From Proteus vulgaris (lineage in GTDB: Bacteria > Pseudomonadota > Gammaproteobacteria > Enterobacterales > Enterobacteriaceae): DNA of 64,000 bases. Each line of letters begins with the position of its first letter. The first letter of the stretch is position 1. Of the stretch, positions 48,807-59,400 are shown in pieces. The stretch is from the NCBI RefSeq assembly GCF_016239305.1, contig NZ_JAEHOQ010000016.1, forward strand, positions 42,004-106,003. The letters run 5' to 3'. Below the pieces are notes generated by a model. The model worked only from the letters and a program-made list of their open reading frames with translations. It did not search any database and had not been told where the DNA came from. A program made the translations under genes and the position numbers.

Positions 48807-48986
48807 ATGGATCACCGCTTACTTGAAATTATTGCTTGTCCAGTTTGCCACGGTAAACTTATCTTTGATAAAGAAAATTCAGAGCTTATCTGCAAAATTG
48901 ATCATTTAGCTTATCCTGTTCGTGACAATATCCCCGTTCTTCTGGAGAATGAAGCAAGAGAATTATCACTAGAAGAGGAAAAGTAA
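48807..48986 (+). CDS. ycaR: YcaR, Trm112-family small zinc-finger-like protein
   Basis: 59-residue protein starting [18 protein letters not shown], very like E. coli YcaR. CPVC and a later Cys in ELICK are the family's zinc-type positions; [17 protein letters not shown] is the conserved core. GAGAGGG precedes ATG 48807. It ends four bases before kdsB, as in E. coli, so it is translated with it. Function unknown; Trm112 relatives act as methyltransferase partners. Confidence 0.95.
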   Translation: MDHRLLEIIACPVCHGKLIFDKENSELICKIDHLAYPVRDNIPVLLENEARELSLEEEK

Positions 48987-48990
48987 CTTC

Positions 48991-49752
48991 ATGTTCACGG
49001 TCATAATCCCTGGTCGATATGCATCGACCCGTTTGCCGGGTAAACCCCTCGCGGATATTCACGGTAAACCTATGATTGTTCGTGTTATGGAACAAGCTAT
49101 GCGTTCTGGTGCAAACCGTGTCATTGTGGCAACTGACAACTTAGATGTTGTTGCCGCGGTGGAAAAAGCGGGTGGGGAAGCATGTATGACGCGAGAAGAT
49201 CACCACTCGGGTACAGAACGTTTGGCTGAAGTCATTGAAAAATACCAATTTGCAGACGACGAGATAATCGTTAACGTACAAGGTGATGAGCCTCTTATTC
49301 CGCCTACAATTATTACTCAGGTTGCTGAAAATTTAGCAAATTGTGGTGCCGGAATGGCGACATTAGCAGTGCCTATTGTTGATTCAAAAGAAGCTTTTAA
49401 TCCTAATGCTGTGAAAGTGGTAATGGATGCAAAAGGTTTCGCACTTTATTTTTCTCGTGCCACCATTCCTTGGGAAAGAGACCGTTTTAACTTATCACAC
49501 GATGAAATTGGTGAGCATTATCTCCGCCATATTGGGATTTACGCTTATCGTGCAGGTTTTATACGTCGATATATTACTTGGGAACCAAGTCCATTGGAAT
49601 CTATTGAAATGTTAGAGCAACTGCGGGTGTTGTGGTATGGCGAAAAAATCCATGTTGCAAAAGCATTAGAAGTTCCTGGCGTGGGTGTTGATACTCAAGA
49701 TGATCTTGTCGCAGCTAGAGCTGCATATCGTGCTCTTAACCAAGAGTTTTAA
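48991..49752 (+). CDS. kdsB: CMP-Kdo synthetase (3-deoxy-manno-octulosonate cytidylyltransferase)
   Basis: Activates Kdo with CTP for the LPS inner core. Start [20 protein letters not shown] with the nucleotide-binding [12 protein letters not shown], then [11 protein letters not shown] and the C-terminal [10 protein letters not shown]. 253 residues, normal. Follows ycaR directly and ends at a clear terminator. Confidence 0.97.
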   Translation: MFTVIIPGRYASTRLPGKPLADIHGKPMIVRVMEQAMRSGANRVIVATDNLDVVAAVEKAGGEACMTREDHHSGTERLAEVIEKYQFADDEIIVNVQGDEPLIPPTIITQVAENLANCGAGMATLAVPIVDSKEAFNPNAVKVVMDAKGFALYFSRATIPWERDRFNLSHDEIGEHYLRHIGIYAYRAGFIRRYITWEPSPLESIEMLEQLRVLWYGEKIHVAKALEVPGVGVDTQDDLVAARAAYRALNQEF

Positions 49753-49780
49753 TTATTATATTAAAATCTTAAATACCTAT

Positions 49781-49810
49781 CGGCACTTATTTTATTAAGT
49801 GCCGTTTTTA
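49781..49810 (+). terminator. Terminator after kdsB
   Basis: Perfect nine-base arms CGGCACTTA and TAAGTGCCG with a six-base loop, then a T run. Confidence 0.92.
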
Positions 49811-50197
49811 TATTTTTTCTTTAAATTAATTTAACCATTTAATAGTATTGAAATTTCAAGATATTGAGCGCTCAGTAAAGCTAATTACTCATCAGAGTAG
49901 CAAACTCTTAATTTTTGTAACGGGTTAAAAAGGTTGAATAGAAAAACTAAAGTACTTAAGAACAATGGAGAAATATAACAAATTATCGAAATATTTATTG
50001 AAAAAAATATTATATTTGATCCCGATCAACCTATTAAATGTTCAATCTAATAATTAATTATAGTATTTAATTACTGCTATACTTTTTAATAATAAAAATA
50101 CTTAACTATGATACCAATTTTGGGAAATAGTAAGAATATTATCTATACTAGATAATTATCAAAATTAAGTGTCAAATTATTAAAGGAGTTTGAAGGT
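49811..50197 (+). promoter_or_regulatory. Control region of the cupin-mqo operon
   Basis: About 390 AT-rich bases with no gene. It contains the FNR palindrome at 50016-50029, an extended -10 promoter candidate (TGCTATACT, hexamer at 50078-50083), and a second promoter candidate TTGGGA-18 bases-TATACT (50120-50149) whose downstream half repeats the rpsA leader start. Confidence 0.55.
50016..50029 (+). promoter_or_regulatory. Perfect FNR site upstream of cupin-mqo
   Basis: TTGATCCCGATCAA is an exact match to the FNR palindrome TTGAT-N4-ATCAA. It lies about 170 bases before the cupin gene. Its distance to the extended -10 at 50078 (centre near -67) does not match class I or II activator spacing well, so repression of an overlapping upstream promoter is also possible. 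Confidence 0.72.
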
Positions 50198-50593
50198 ATG
50201 ATCCGATGTGTTCGTTTATGGACTGGAGAAGATGGCAATTCGTTATTTGAAGAGGGTGTCATCGAATTTAAAGATAGCTCACAAGGCGATAGGGAAAGTT
50301 TGCCTATTAATGTTTCAGAATTATCGTTTAGGGAAACAACCTCCGGTGGTTCTTATGATTGGCATCAGGATCCTGTTCCTCGTTATGTTATTACATTATC
50401 TGGCACATTAGAATTTGAAACAAAAGATGGTTCAACCTTCATTATTAAACCGGGTGATGTGTTATTAGCACAAGATAACAGTGGCACTGGTCATAAATGG
50501 CGTCTTTTAGATAATGAACCTTGGCGTCGTGCTTATGTTGTCTATAAAGAAGAAGCAGGATTATGTTTTAAACCTAACAAAGCAACCAACTAA
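50198..50593 (+). CDS. Cupin-domain protein upstream of mqo
   Basis: 131 residues forming one small beta-barrel cupin. Motif 1-like GGSYDWHQDPVPRYVITLSGTLEFE (split at VPRY) with a single His, and motif 2-like PGDVLLAQDNSGTGHKWRL with another His. The metal site may be reduced: the usual HxHx3-4E is WHQDPVPRY here. AAGGAG at good spacing before ATG 50198. It ends 12 bases before the likely mqo start, in one operon. Its substrate is unknown; the context suggests a role with malate/quinone metabolism, but that is inference. Confidence 0.8.
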   Translation: MIRCVRLWTGEDGNSLFEEGVIEFKDSSQGDRESLPINVSELSFRETTSGGSYDWHQDPVPRYVITLSGTLEFETKDGSTFIIKPGDVLLAQDNSGTGHKWRLLDNEPWRRAYVVYKEEAGLCFKPNKATN

Positions 50594-50605
50594 TTGAGGT
50601 CTGTT

Positions 50606-52102
50606 ATGAATAAGCCTATCAGTGAACAGGTTGATGTCGCATTAATTGGTGCTGGTATCATGAGTGCGACGCTCGGTACACTACTTAAAGAGCTTGAACC
50701 AAGTTTAAAAATTGCTATGTTCGAAAGACTAAATGACTGTGGTCAAGAGAGCTCTAATTCATGGAACAATGCAGGAACAGGGCATGCTGCTAACTGTGAA
50801 CTAAATTATACGCCATTAAATTCTGATGGAACTGTTAATATTAGCAAAGCATTAGAAGTCAATACAGAATTCGATTTATCTCGTCAATTATGGTCTTATT
50901 TGGTTACAAAAGGCAAAATTACTGATCCTAAAGATTTTATTCATGCTTGCCCACATATGAGCTTTGTTTGGGGGGCAGACAACGTTAAATTTCTTCATCA
51001 GCGTTATCGCCAAATGTCTGCTAATCACTGTTATGAAAATATGGAATACAGTGAAGATAAAAAACAAATTGAAGATTGGGCACCATTAATAATGGAAGGG
51101 CGTGATCCCAATCAACGACTTGCAGTGACTCGCGTTGCCACTGGTACTGATGTAGATTATGGCGCATTAACACATCTATTAGTTAAACAGCTTTCCCAAC
51201 AAGACAATTTTGAGTTGCACTATAAGCATGATGTTATCGATATAAAAAGAAATAATTTTGGTGGTTGGAATATTGAAGTCAGAGATCTTACTACTCATGA
51301 TAAATATATTATTTCCGCTAAATATGTATTCGTCGGTGCAGGTGGACGTGCTATCGATTTATTGCAAAAATCAGGCATTCCAGAAGGTAAAGGCTATGGT
51401 GGTTTCCCGGTTAGTGGTATTTGGTTGCGCTGTGATGAAGATAAGATCTGTCATCGTCATCATGCTAAAGTTTATGGGAAAGCCGATGTAGGCTCACCAC
51501 CGATGTCTGTGCCACATCTTGATACTCGTATTATTATGGGTAAACGCTCTCTACTCTTTGGCCCTTATGCTGGTTTTTCGAGTAAGTTTTTAAAACAGGG
51601 TTCTTATTTAGATTTATTTGAGTCAATCCGACCAAGTAATATAGAACCGATGCTTGATGTCGCAAAAGATAACTGGTCATTGACTGAATATTTAATTGGT
51701 CAAGTATTACAAACTTCTGCACATCAATTTGAAATGCTCAAACAGTTTTATCCTCAGGCACAACATGAAGATTGGCAAGAGGCTGTAGCTGGGCAGCGTG
51801 TTCAGATTATTAAGCCTGAAGCTAAGCATCATGGTGTATTAGAGTTTGGTACTGAGTTAATTAGCAGTGCAGATAAATCATTTTCGGTATTATTAGGGGC
51901 GTCACCGGGTGCTTCTACGGCGGCATTTATTGCTATCAATATTATTAAGTCTTGTTTTAAAAAGCAGCTTGAAAGTGATGGTTGGGAAGAACGTCTTAAA
52001 ATGATTATCCCAACTTATGGTATTGATCTCAAAATAGATGCGGATGCTTGTCGCAACATTCGTGAATCAACCGCTAAAATATTAAAATTAGATACACCTT
52101 AG
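50606..52102 (+). CDS. mqo: Malate:quinone oxidoreductase
   Basis: FAD enzyme of the inner membrane that oxidises malate to oxaloacetate and reduces quinone. N-terminal FAD motif VALIGAGIMSATLGTLL, then ESSNSWNNAGTGHAANCELNYTP (split at NAGTGH), VGSPPMSVPHLDTRII and LLGASPGASTAAFI. ATG 50606 gives MNKPISEQVDVALIGAG and 498 residues; the frame's start at 50594 has no ribosome site of its own. E. coli mqo is elsewhere on the chromosome, so this is an inserted operon with the cupin. Confidence 0.96.
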   Translation: MNKPISEQVDVALIGAGIMSATLGTLLKELEPSLKIAMFERLNDCGQESSNSWNNAGTGHAANCELNYTPLNSDGTVNISKALEVNTEFDLSRQLWSYLVTKGKITDPKDFIHACPHMSFVWGADNVKFLHQRYRQMSANHCYENMEYSEDKKQIEDWAPLIMEGRDPNQRLAVTRVATGTDVDYGALTHLLVKQLSQQDNFELHYKHDVIDIKRNNFGGWNIEVRDLTTHDKYIISAKYVFVGAGGRAIDLLQKSGIPEGKGYGGFPVSGIWLRCDEDKICHRHHAKVYGKADVGSPPMSVPHLDTRIIMGKRSLLFGPYAGFSSKFLKQGSYLDLFESIRPSNIEPMLDVAKDNWSLTEYLIGQVLQTSAHQFEMLKQFYPQAQHEDWQEAVAGQRVQIIKPEAKHHGVLEFGTELISSADKSFSVLLGASPGASTAAFIAINIIKSCFKKQLESDGWEERLKMIIPTYGIDLKIDADACRNIRESTAKILKLDTP

Positions 52103-52430
52103 TCATAGTATCCATATTATTATCTAGTAATGAAAATCAAATCTTTTTAATTATCGAAGATATTTGAAATTATTTAATAGGTAAATAGAAATGTTATTTC
52201 ACAGAGCTAAAAATACCGCTTTATTTAGCAAGTATTACATAGAAGAGTAAATTTAATGACGCAAAATATCATTTCTAATGAGAAATCTATATACCTATTC
52301 TATAACATAGTTATAACCTTGTTATAGAGTATAATGTATATCAATAATATAGATGTCTGTTGAGTATTCAATGAATTGGTTATTGAGGGAAAACTGAACC
52401 TCTATGTTGAGGTTCAGTATGGAGACAATA
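52103..52430. other. mqo-elyC intergenic region
   Basis: 328 AT-rich bases. Contains an inverted repeat at 52300-52327 (arms CTATAACA and TGTTATAG around 12 bases) and the elyC terminator at 52394-52417. No gene is seen. The 52300 repeat may end mqo transcripts, though no T run follows it. Confidence 0.5.
52394..52417 (-). terminator. Terminator after elyC
   Basis: Perfect nine-base arms CTGAACCTC and GAGGTTCAG with a six-base loop; on the minus strand it is followed by TTTTCCC. It lies 13 bases after the elyC stop. Confidence 0.82.
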
Positions 52431-53264
52431 TCAATTATCTGAATTCATTTTATTTGATGGAGAATGATCATTTTCTGGGGTTTCTGTAGGTTGCCCCGCG
52501 GGTTTTATTGATTGCCACATCGATCCTAAAAATTCATACCATGCACGTTCACTGTGTTGAAAATATGTCGCTGAAGGGAAATACTTCTCCCAAGGATGCA
52601 ATGGCGAAGTAATCGCTAATTGGTTCGCGGGTGCCACAATAGGCTTCATACCTCTTGCTAAAAAGAAACGTTCAGCGCGAGCTAAATGGTTAGCTGATGT
52701 TACAAGTAAAAATGGTTTATTACCAATTAATTTATCAACTTCATAGGCTTCTTCTTCAGTATCTTTCGGTGTTGATAATGCGATAGTTCTTTCAGGAGGT
52801 ACACCTAAAGATTGTGCTACCTGAGCCGCTACCTCTGCGCTACTTATCTGATTAACACCAGCCCCACCTGTAAAAATTAGTATCGCATTAGGATTGCGAT
52901 AATAAAGCCTTACACCTTCAGCAACACGAAACAAACTATTGTTAAGAAGATTAGAACTGGGTGCCCAATCTGGGTTATAAGTAAATCCACCACCCAAAAC
53001 AACAATGTAGTTCACATCTTGTTGTGAATTTTCTCGTAATTCATAACGAGCTTGATACTCTTTTTCACTTGGCATTAATAGTGTGTCAGCAACAGGTTGT
53101 ATGCCTAAAATCGTCAATAAAATAAGAACAACAGTAAGTAGGCTTTTTCCCGTTTTTTGCCAACGAGTAAACCAAAGTAGAGCTAAGGCAAAAAAGGCGA
53201 TTAATAAGAGTAAAGGTAAGGGCATTAGAAACCCTGCAACATACTTTTTGAACAAAAACAGCAT
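52431..53264 (-). CDS. elyC: ElyC, envelope biogenesis factor (DUF218)
   Basis: Inner-membrane protein affecting peptidoglycan assembly and undecaprenyl-phosphate use in E. coli (formerly ycbC). Two N-terminal helices (about residues 8-30 and 38-58), then a DUF218 domain with NYIVVLGGGFTYNPD, ILIFTGGAGVNQ and FLLVTSANHLARAERFF. 277 residues including a polar tail. AGGATGATTT precedes the start. Divergent from cmoM, as in E. coli order. Confidence 0.93.
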   Translation of the reverse strand: MLFLFKKYVAGFLMPLPLLLLIAFFALALLWFTRWQKTGKSLLTVVLILLTILGIQPVADTLLMPSEKEYQARYELRENSQQDVNYIVVLGGGFTYNPDWAPSSNLLNNSLFRVAEGVRLYYRNPNAILIFTGGAGVNQISSAEVAAQVAQSLGVPPERTIALSTPKDTEEEAYEVDKLIGNKPFLLVTSANHLARAERFFLARGMKPIVAPANQLAITSPLHPWEKYFPSATYFQHSERAWYEFLGSMWQSIKPAGQPTETPENDHSPSNKMNSDN

Positions 53265-53641
53265 AAATCATCCTAAATTGAGTGAAATACATGCAATTGA
53301 TAGAGAAAGCTTAGTGAAAACTAGGGGATCACAGAGGCATTGTGTCAAAATAGTCGGTACAACAACGTTTCACTAAGTTTTAATCAATAGAAATAAAGAA
53401 CCGTTAAATTATTTATAAAACGATAAACGTTCGAACATTAATTTTTTCATTAATAAGCGTTATATTTATACTGCGCTTTGCGAATAATCTGATTCATGGC
53501 TTATTTCTTTAGAGAAAACAGTCAGTATCATAGAACACTGGTAAAATTGCTGTCTTAATTTTATGTACAGTGTCTCATATTTTTTGAATTTATCAGAATG
53601 CAAAGAGCGCGAGTAGTAAGTTGTTATCATGAGGCGTTTTA
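53265..53641. other. elyC-cmoM divergent intergenic region
   Basis: 377 bases, no gene recognised. Carries the promoters for elyC (left) and cmoM-mukFEB (right). A short GTTCGAAC palindrome lies near 53430; nothing stronger. Confidence 0.5.
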
Positions 53642-54415
53642 ATGTCAGATCGTAATTTTGACGATATTGCAGATAAATTCTCTCGCAATATCTATGGCAC
53701 AACAAAGGGTAAAATTCGCCAAGCAGTGATTTGGGAAGATTTACAACAATTATTATCCCTTCTGCCTAATCGTACTTTGCGTATTTTAGATGCTGGAGGC
53801 GGAGAAGGGTATTTTTCTCGTCAGTTGGCTAAATTAGGACATCAAATTATCTTATGTGATTTATCACAAGAGATGCTTAATCGCGCACAAGAAGCGGCGA
53901 TTGATGAAGGTGTTGCTGATAACATGACGTTTATTTGTTGTGCGGCTCAAGAGATTAAAGAGCATATAGATGAAAGGGTTGACTTAATTCTGTTTCATGC
54001 CGTATTGGAGTGGATCACGGATCAGAAAGACGCCGTAAATGTTCTTACCGATATGTTGTTACCTAATGGTATCTTATCGCTAATGTTTTACAATGCGAAT
54101 GGCATTGTTATGAGAAATGCGATTTTGGGGAATTTTCATCTGGCAAATCCTGAAATTCCGAGAAGAAGAAAAAAATCATTATCGCCTCAAAATCCATTGC
54201 AACCTGAAGATGTTTATCAATGGCTGACAGAATTTTCAATGACAATATTAGGAAAAACCGGCGTTCGTGTTTTTCATGATTATTTACAAAGTCGCCAGTT
54301 GCAAAATAAAGATTTTCCATCGTTGCTTGCATTAGAGCAACGTTATTGTCGGCAAGAGCCCTATATCAGTCTGGGGCGTTACATTCATGTCATGGCACAA
54401 AAGCGTGTAAATTAA
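53642..54415 (+). CDS. cmoM: tRNA 5-carboxymethoxyuridine methyltransferase CmoM
   Basis: SAM-dependent enzyme that methylates cmo5U34 of tRNA to mcmo5U (formerly smtA). SAM site ILDAGGGEGYFSRQLAKLGHQ (about residues 46-66, split at YFSRQ), then ILCDLSQEML and LILFHAVLEWITD. 257 residues. GAGGC precedes ATG 53642. mukF starts ten bases later, so cmoM leads the mukFEB operon as in E. coli. Confidence 0.95.
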   Translation: MSDRNFDDIADKFSRNIYGTTKGKIRQAVIWEDLQQLLSLLPNRTLRILDAGGGEGYFSRQLAKLGHQIILCDLSQEMLNRAQEAAIDEGVADNMTFICCAAQEIKEHIDERVDLILFHAVLEWITDQKDAVNVLTDMLLPNGILSLMFYNANGIVMRNAILGNFHLANPEIPRRRKKSLSPQNPLQPEDVYQWLTEFSMTILGKTGVRVFHDYLQSRQLQNKDFPSLLALEQRYCRQEPYISLGRYIHVMAQKRVN

Positions 54416-54424
54416 GGATGTACT

Positions 54425-55747
54425 ATGAGTGATTTTACCCAGACCGTTCCTGAGTTAGTGTCTTGGGCGAGAAAAAATGATTTCTCAATCTCACTGCCAC
54501 CTGAAAGATTAGCTTTTTTGATGGCAGTCGCTGTACTAAACAGTGAACGCCTTGATGGCGAAATTAGTGAAGGGGAGTTAATTGACGCCTTTAGAGAGGT
54601 CTGTAAAGGCTTTGAACAACCCGCAGAATCAATACAAGTTCGTGCCAACAATGCCATTAATGATATGGTTAAACAGCGACTTTTTAACCGTTTTACCAGT
54701 GAATTGGTAGAAGGTAATGCAATATATCGTTTAACACCATTAGGCATTGGAATTAGTGATTATTATATTCGCCAACGTGAGTTTTCATCGTTACGTTTAT
54801 CTATGCAGTTATCTATCGTAGCAGGAGAACTCGACTCTGCTGCAAGTTCTGCTGAAGATGGTGGCGATGAATATCATTGGCATCGTAATGTTTTTGCGCC
54901 ACTGAAATATTCAGTCGCAGAAATTTTCGATAGCATTGATTTATCACAGCGAATTATGGATGAACAGCAAAATACAGTAAAAGAAGATATCGCGGCGTTA
55001 TTAAATCAAGACTGGCAAGCTGCTATTTCAAGTTGTGAACAACTGTTATCGGAAACCTCTGGCACATTAAGAGAGCTACAAGATACGCTTGAAGCTGCCG
55101 GTGATAAACTTCAAGCTAATCTATTGCGTATTCAAGAAGCAAACATGAATACGGGTCATGTTGATCAAATTGATACGTTAGTATTTGAGCTGCAAAGTAA
55201 ACTAGACCGTATTATTAGCTGGGGACAGCAATCCATTGATTTATGGATTGGCTATGATAGGCACGTCCATAAATTTATTCGTACTGCGATTGATATGGAT
55301 AAAAACCGTATATTCTCTCGTCGTTTACGTCAATCAGTACAAAACTATTTCGACAGCCCATGGGCATTAACTTACGCTAATGCTGATAGGTTGTATGATA
55401 TGCGTGATGAAGAACTGACTTTACGAGATGAAGAAGTTACAGGTGAATTACCTGAAGAACTCGAATATCAAATGTTTAGCGAAGTGAATGAACAAATAGC
55501 GCAATGGGTAGAGCAAGAGCTTGCTTCTTACAAATTAGAGCAACGAGCATTAGATCTCAGTTCAGTATTAGTTGAATACCTTGATCGTTACCCGCAACAG
55601 AAACATTTTGATGTTGCCCGTATTGTTATTGATCAGGCAGTACGATTAGGGGTGGCAAAAGCTGAGCTCGCAGGATTACCTGCAAAATGGTCAGAAATTA
55701 ACGAATATGGAGCTAAGGTACAAGCGCATGTCATCGATACATACTGA
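54425..55747 (+). CDS. mukF: Chromosome partition protein MukF (kleisin)
   Basis: Kleisin subunit of the MukBEF condensin. N-terminal winged helix and dimer domain ([22 protein letters not shown], split at WARKN), a middle helical part, and a C-terminal winged helix binding the MukB head. 440 residues, same as E. coli. mukE overlaps its last 20 bases. Confidence 0.97.
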   Translation: MSDFTQTVPELVSWARKNDFSISLPPERLAFLMAVAVLNSERLDGEISEGELIDAFREVCKGFEQPAESIQVRANNAINDMVKQRLFNRFTSELVEGNAIYRLTPLGIGISDYYIRQREFSSLRLSMQLSIVAGELDSAASSAEDGGDEYHWHRNVFAPLKYSVAEIFDSIDLSQRIMDEQQNTVKEDIAALLNQDWQAAISSCEQLLSETSGTLRELQDTLEAAGDKLQANLLRIQEANMNTGHVDQIDTLVFELQSKLDRIISWGQQSIDLWIGYDRHVHKFIRTAIDMDKNRIFSRRLRQSVQNYFDSPWALTYANADRLYDMRDEELTLRDEEVTGELPEELEYQMFSEVNEQIAQWVEQELASYKLEQRALDLSSVLVEYLDRYPQQKHFDVARIVIDQAVRLGVAKAELAGLPAKWSEINEYGAKVQAHVIDTY

Positions 55748-56456
55748 ACAATTTATGCCAGCAAAACTGGCGCAGGCATTAGCGAACTCACTTTTTCCTG
55801 AACTGGATAGCCAGTTACGTGCAGGTCGACATATTGGTATAGATTCTCTGGATAATCATGCTTTCTTGATGGATTTTCAAGACGAATTGTCAGATTTTTA
55901 TGCGCGTTATAATGTTGAATTAATCCGAGCTCCAGAAGGTTTCTTCTATTTACGACCTCGCTCAACTACGCTTATTCCTCGCTCTGTACTGTCTGAAATG
56001 GATATGCTGGTGGGGAAAATTCTTTGCTATCTCTATCTTAGCCCAGAACGATTAGCGAATCAGGGTATATTTACTGTCCAAGAGCTATTTGATGAACTAA
56101 GAACGTTAGCAGATGAAAATAAATTACTACGTTTAGTGAATCAGCGTTCTACCGGTTCTGATCTTGATTTGCAAAAACTACAAGAAAAAATGAGAACTTC
56201 TCTAAATCGTTTACGTCGTTTAGGTATGATCTCATTCTTATTAAATGACTTGCAACGTTTTTCAATAACAGAATCTGTTTTCCGCTTTGGGGCTGATGTG
56301 CGCAGTGGTGATTCTCCACTTGAAGCTCAAATGCGAATGATCCGTGATGGTGAAGCTATGGCGCTCGATACGGTATCATATACACCAAATGATGAAGAAA
56401 ATGAAGATGAGCAATTACAATCAGGTGAAGATGATGCGGAGGAAGAAAATAAATGA
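55728..56456 (+). CDS. mukE: Chromosome partition protein MukE
   Basis: Winged-helix subunit of MukBEF. ATG 55728 gives [20 protein letters not shown], as in E. coli; the frame's start at 55707 lies deep in mukF and is not conserved. [28 protein letters not shown] (in parts) is the family signature. 242 residues with an acidic tail. Overlaps mukF by 20 bases and mukB by 4. Confidence 0.96.
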   Translation: MSSIHTEQFMPAKLAQALANSLFPELDSQLRAGRHIGIDSLDNHAFLMDFQDELSDFYARYNVELIRAPEGFFYLRPRSTTLIPRSVLSEMDMLVGKILCYLYLSPERLANQGIFTVQELFDELRTLADENKLLRLVNQRSTGSDLDLQKLQEKMRTSLNRLRRLGMISFLLNDLQRFSITESVFRFGADVRSGDSPLEAQMRMIRDGEAMALDTVSYTPNDEENEDEQLQSGEDDAEEENK

Positions 56457-59400
56457 TTGAACGTGGAAAATTTCGCTCATTAACACTGATCAACTGGAAT
56501 GGGTTCTTTGCTCGCACTTTTGACTTAGATGAATTGGTGACGACATTATCAGGCGGGAATGGTGCGGGTAAATCAACTACTATGGCCGCATTTATCACAG
56601 CAATGATCCCTGATCTTACTTTATTGCACTTTCGTAATACCACTGAAGCTGGATCGACCAGTGGCTCTCGTGATAAAGGATTATATGGAAAGTTACGCCC
56701 TGGTGTTTGTTATGCCGTATTAGATGTGATCAACTCACGTCATTTACGTGCTGTAGTGGGGGTGCGTTTACAGCAGATAGCTGGTCGTGATAAAAAAGTT
56801 GATATCAAACCCTTTATGATCCAAGGGTTGCCGATGGCAGAAAACCCGACAGAAATTCTGACTCAAGCTGTTGCAGATCGCCAAGCACGAGTTTTACCAC
56901 TTAATGAATTAAAAGAAAAAGTTGAAGCGATTGATGGGGTTGTTTTTAGACAGTTTAATTCAATTACTGACTTCCATGCCGTGATGTTTGATTTAGGGGT
57001 GATCCCTAAACGCTTGCGGTCAGCCAGCGATCGCGCCAAATTTTATCGTTTAATCGAAGCCTCGTTATATGGTGGTATTTCAAGTGCGATCACCCGTTCT
57101 TTACGTGATTACTTATTACCTGAAAATAGCGGAGTCAGAAAAGCATTCCAAGACATGGAAGGCGCATTGCGAGAAAACCGCATGACGCTTGAAGCTATTC
57201 GTGTCACACAATCGGATCGTGATTTATTTAAACACTTGATAACAGAAGCTACATCTTACGTTGCGGCAGACTATATGCGTCATGCAAATGAACGACGAGT
57301 TCATCTTGATGAAGCTTTAGAAGTTCGTCGTGAATTATGGAGCCAGAGAAAATCCATCAATAACGAGGCATATCGCTTTGTTGAAATGGGTAAAGAGTTA
57401 GAAGAGCAACAAGCACTTTCTTCTGATCTTGAAGCGGATTATCAAGCTGCAAGTGACCGATTAAACCTAGTGCAAAATGCGGTTCGCCAACAAGAAAAAA
57501 TTGATCGCTATGTTGCAGATGTTGAAGAAATAACTTTCCGCTTAGAAGAACAAAGTGAAGTGGTTGAAGAAGCGGCTTCTAAAAAAGAAGAACTTGAAGC
57601 ACGTGTAGAATCAGCAGAAGAAGAAGTTGATGAACTGAAAAATCAGTTAGCAGACTATCAGCAAGCATTAGATGTACAACAAACACGCGCTATTCAATAT
57701 CGCCAAGCTGTGCAGGCTTTAGAGCGTGCTAAAGCACAATGTGATATTGCTGATTTAGATGAAAGTAACGCTGATCAGTGGGTTGAACGTATTCAAGCAA
57801 AAATTCAAACCATTACCCATTCACTACTTTCTATGGAACAGAAACTTAATGTTTCTGAAGCAGCGAAAACACAGTTTGACCAAGCTTATAAATTGGTTAG
57901 CGCCATTGTTGGTGAAGTTGATCGTAAAGATGCATGGAGTGCAGCCAAAACGGCATTACGTGAATGGTCTTCGCATCGACACCAAGCGGATAGGGTTCAT
58001 CCTATTCGTATGCAATTAGCAGAATTAGAGCAACGCTTACATCAGCGAAACAATGCTCAGCGTCAACTTGAAGAATTTAACAAATATCATGGCAAATCGA
58101 TGGAGCCAGATGATCTTTTAATTTTACAAGATGAACTAGAAGCAAAAATTGAAGAGCTTAGCGATTATGTTAACGAATCTGGCGAACATCGCATGCAAAT
58201 GCGCCAAGAGCTAGATCAACTCAAGCAACAAATTGAAAAGCTGAAAAAACAAGCTCCCGCATGGCTAGCAGCACAAGATGCATTAACGCAACTGTGTGAG
58301 CAAACTCGTCAATCTTTTGAAACGGGTCATCAAGTAACAGAATATATGCAACAGTTACTTGAGAAAGAGCGTGAAGCCACCGTATTACGTGATGAAACAG
58401 CAACACGCAAACAACAAATTGAAGCGCAAATTGAACGTTTAAGTCAGCCAAGTGGTGCTGAAGATGGACGATTAATTACGTTAGCAGAGCGTTTTAATGG
58501 GGTTTTATTATCAGAAATTTATGATGATATTACGTTAGATGATGCACCTTATTTCTCAGCGTTATATGGCCCTGCACGTCATGCCATCGTAGTACAAGAT
58601 CTCTCTCTTGTTCAGGCGCAATTAGAAACGTTAGAAGATTGCCCTGAAGATCTCTATTTTATCGAAGGGGATCCACAATCTTTCGATGATAGTGTATTTA
58701 ATGCACAAGAGATGGATAAAGCGGTTCTTATCAAGAGCTCGGATAGACAATGGCGTTATTCTCGCTATCCTGAGATCCCACTTTTTGGTCGTGCTGCGCG
58801 TGAAAATCAATTAGAAATATTATCTCGTCAACGCGATGAGCTTTCTGAACTCTATGCAACGCAAGCTTTTGATGTACAAAAAATTCAACGTGCACACCAT
58901 GCTTTTAGCCAATTTGTTGGACAACATATTTCAGTCGCTTTTGAAGCTGATCCTGAAGAAGATATCCGTCAGCTTAATCAGAGACGTAATGAGCTAGAAA
59001 GAGCATTAGCACAGTACGAAGAGAGTACTCAGCAACAACGCCAACATTATGCTCATGCCAAAGGATCACTGAATCTACTTAATAAATTGATCCCTCAAGT
59101 GAATATCTTGATGGATGAAACATTAATTGACCGTGTTGAAGAGCTACGTGAAGAGTTATATGCCGCTGAAGAGTCTATGCGCCATTTACAGCGTCATGAA
59201 AAAGCACTGGCAACTCTAGAGCCTATTGCGTCAATTTTGCAAAGTGATCCACAAGAACATGAGCAATTAACGCAAGACTACGAACAAGCAAAGGAAGAAC
59301 AACAGCGTTATCAACAACAAGCTTTCTTGTTGGTGGAAGTCGTACAGCGCCGTGCGCATTTTAGCTATAGCGATGCTGTTGAGATTGTGAGTGAAAATAG

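Noticed and set aside
53086..53376. Frames opposite elyC
   Set aside because: They are shadows of the elyC gene with no ribosome site or recognisable domain.
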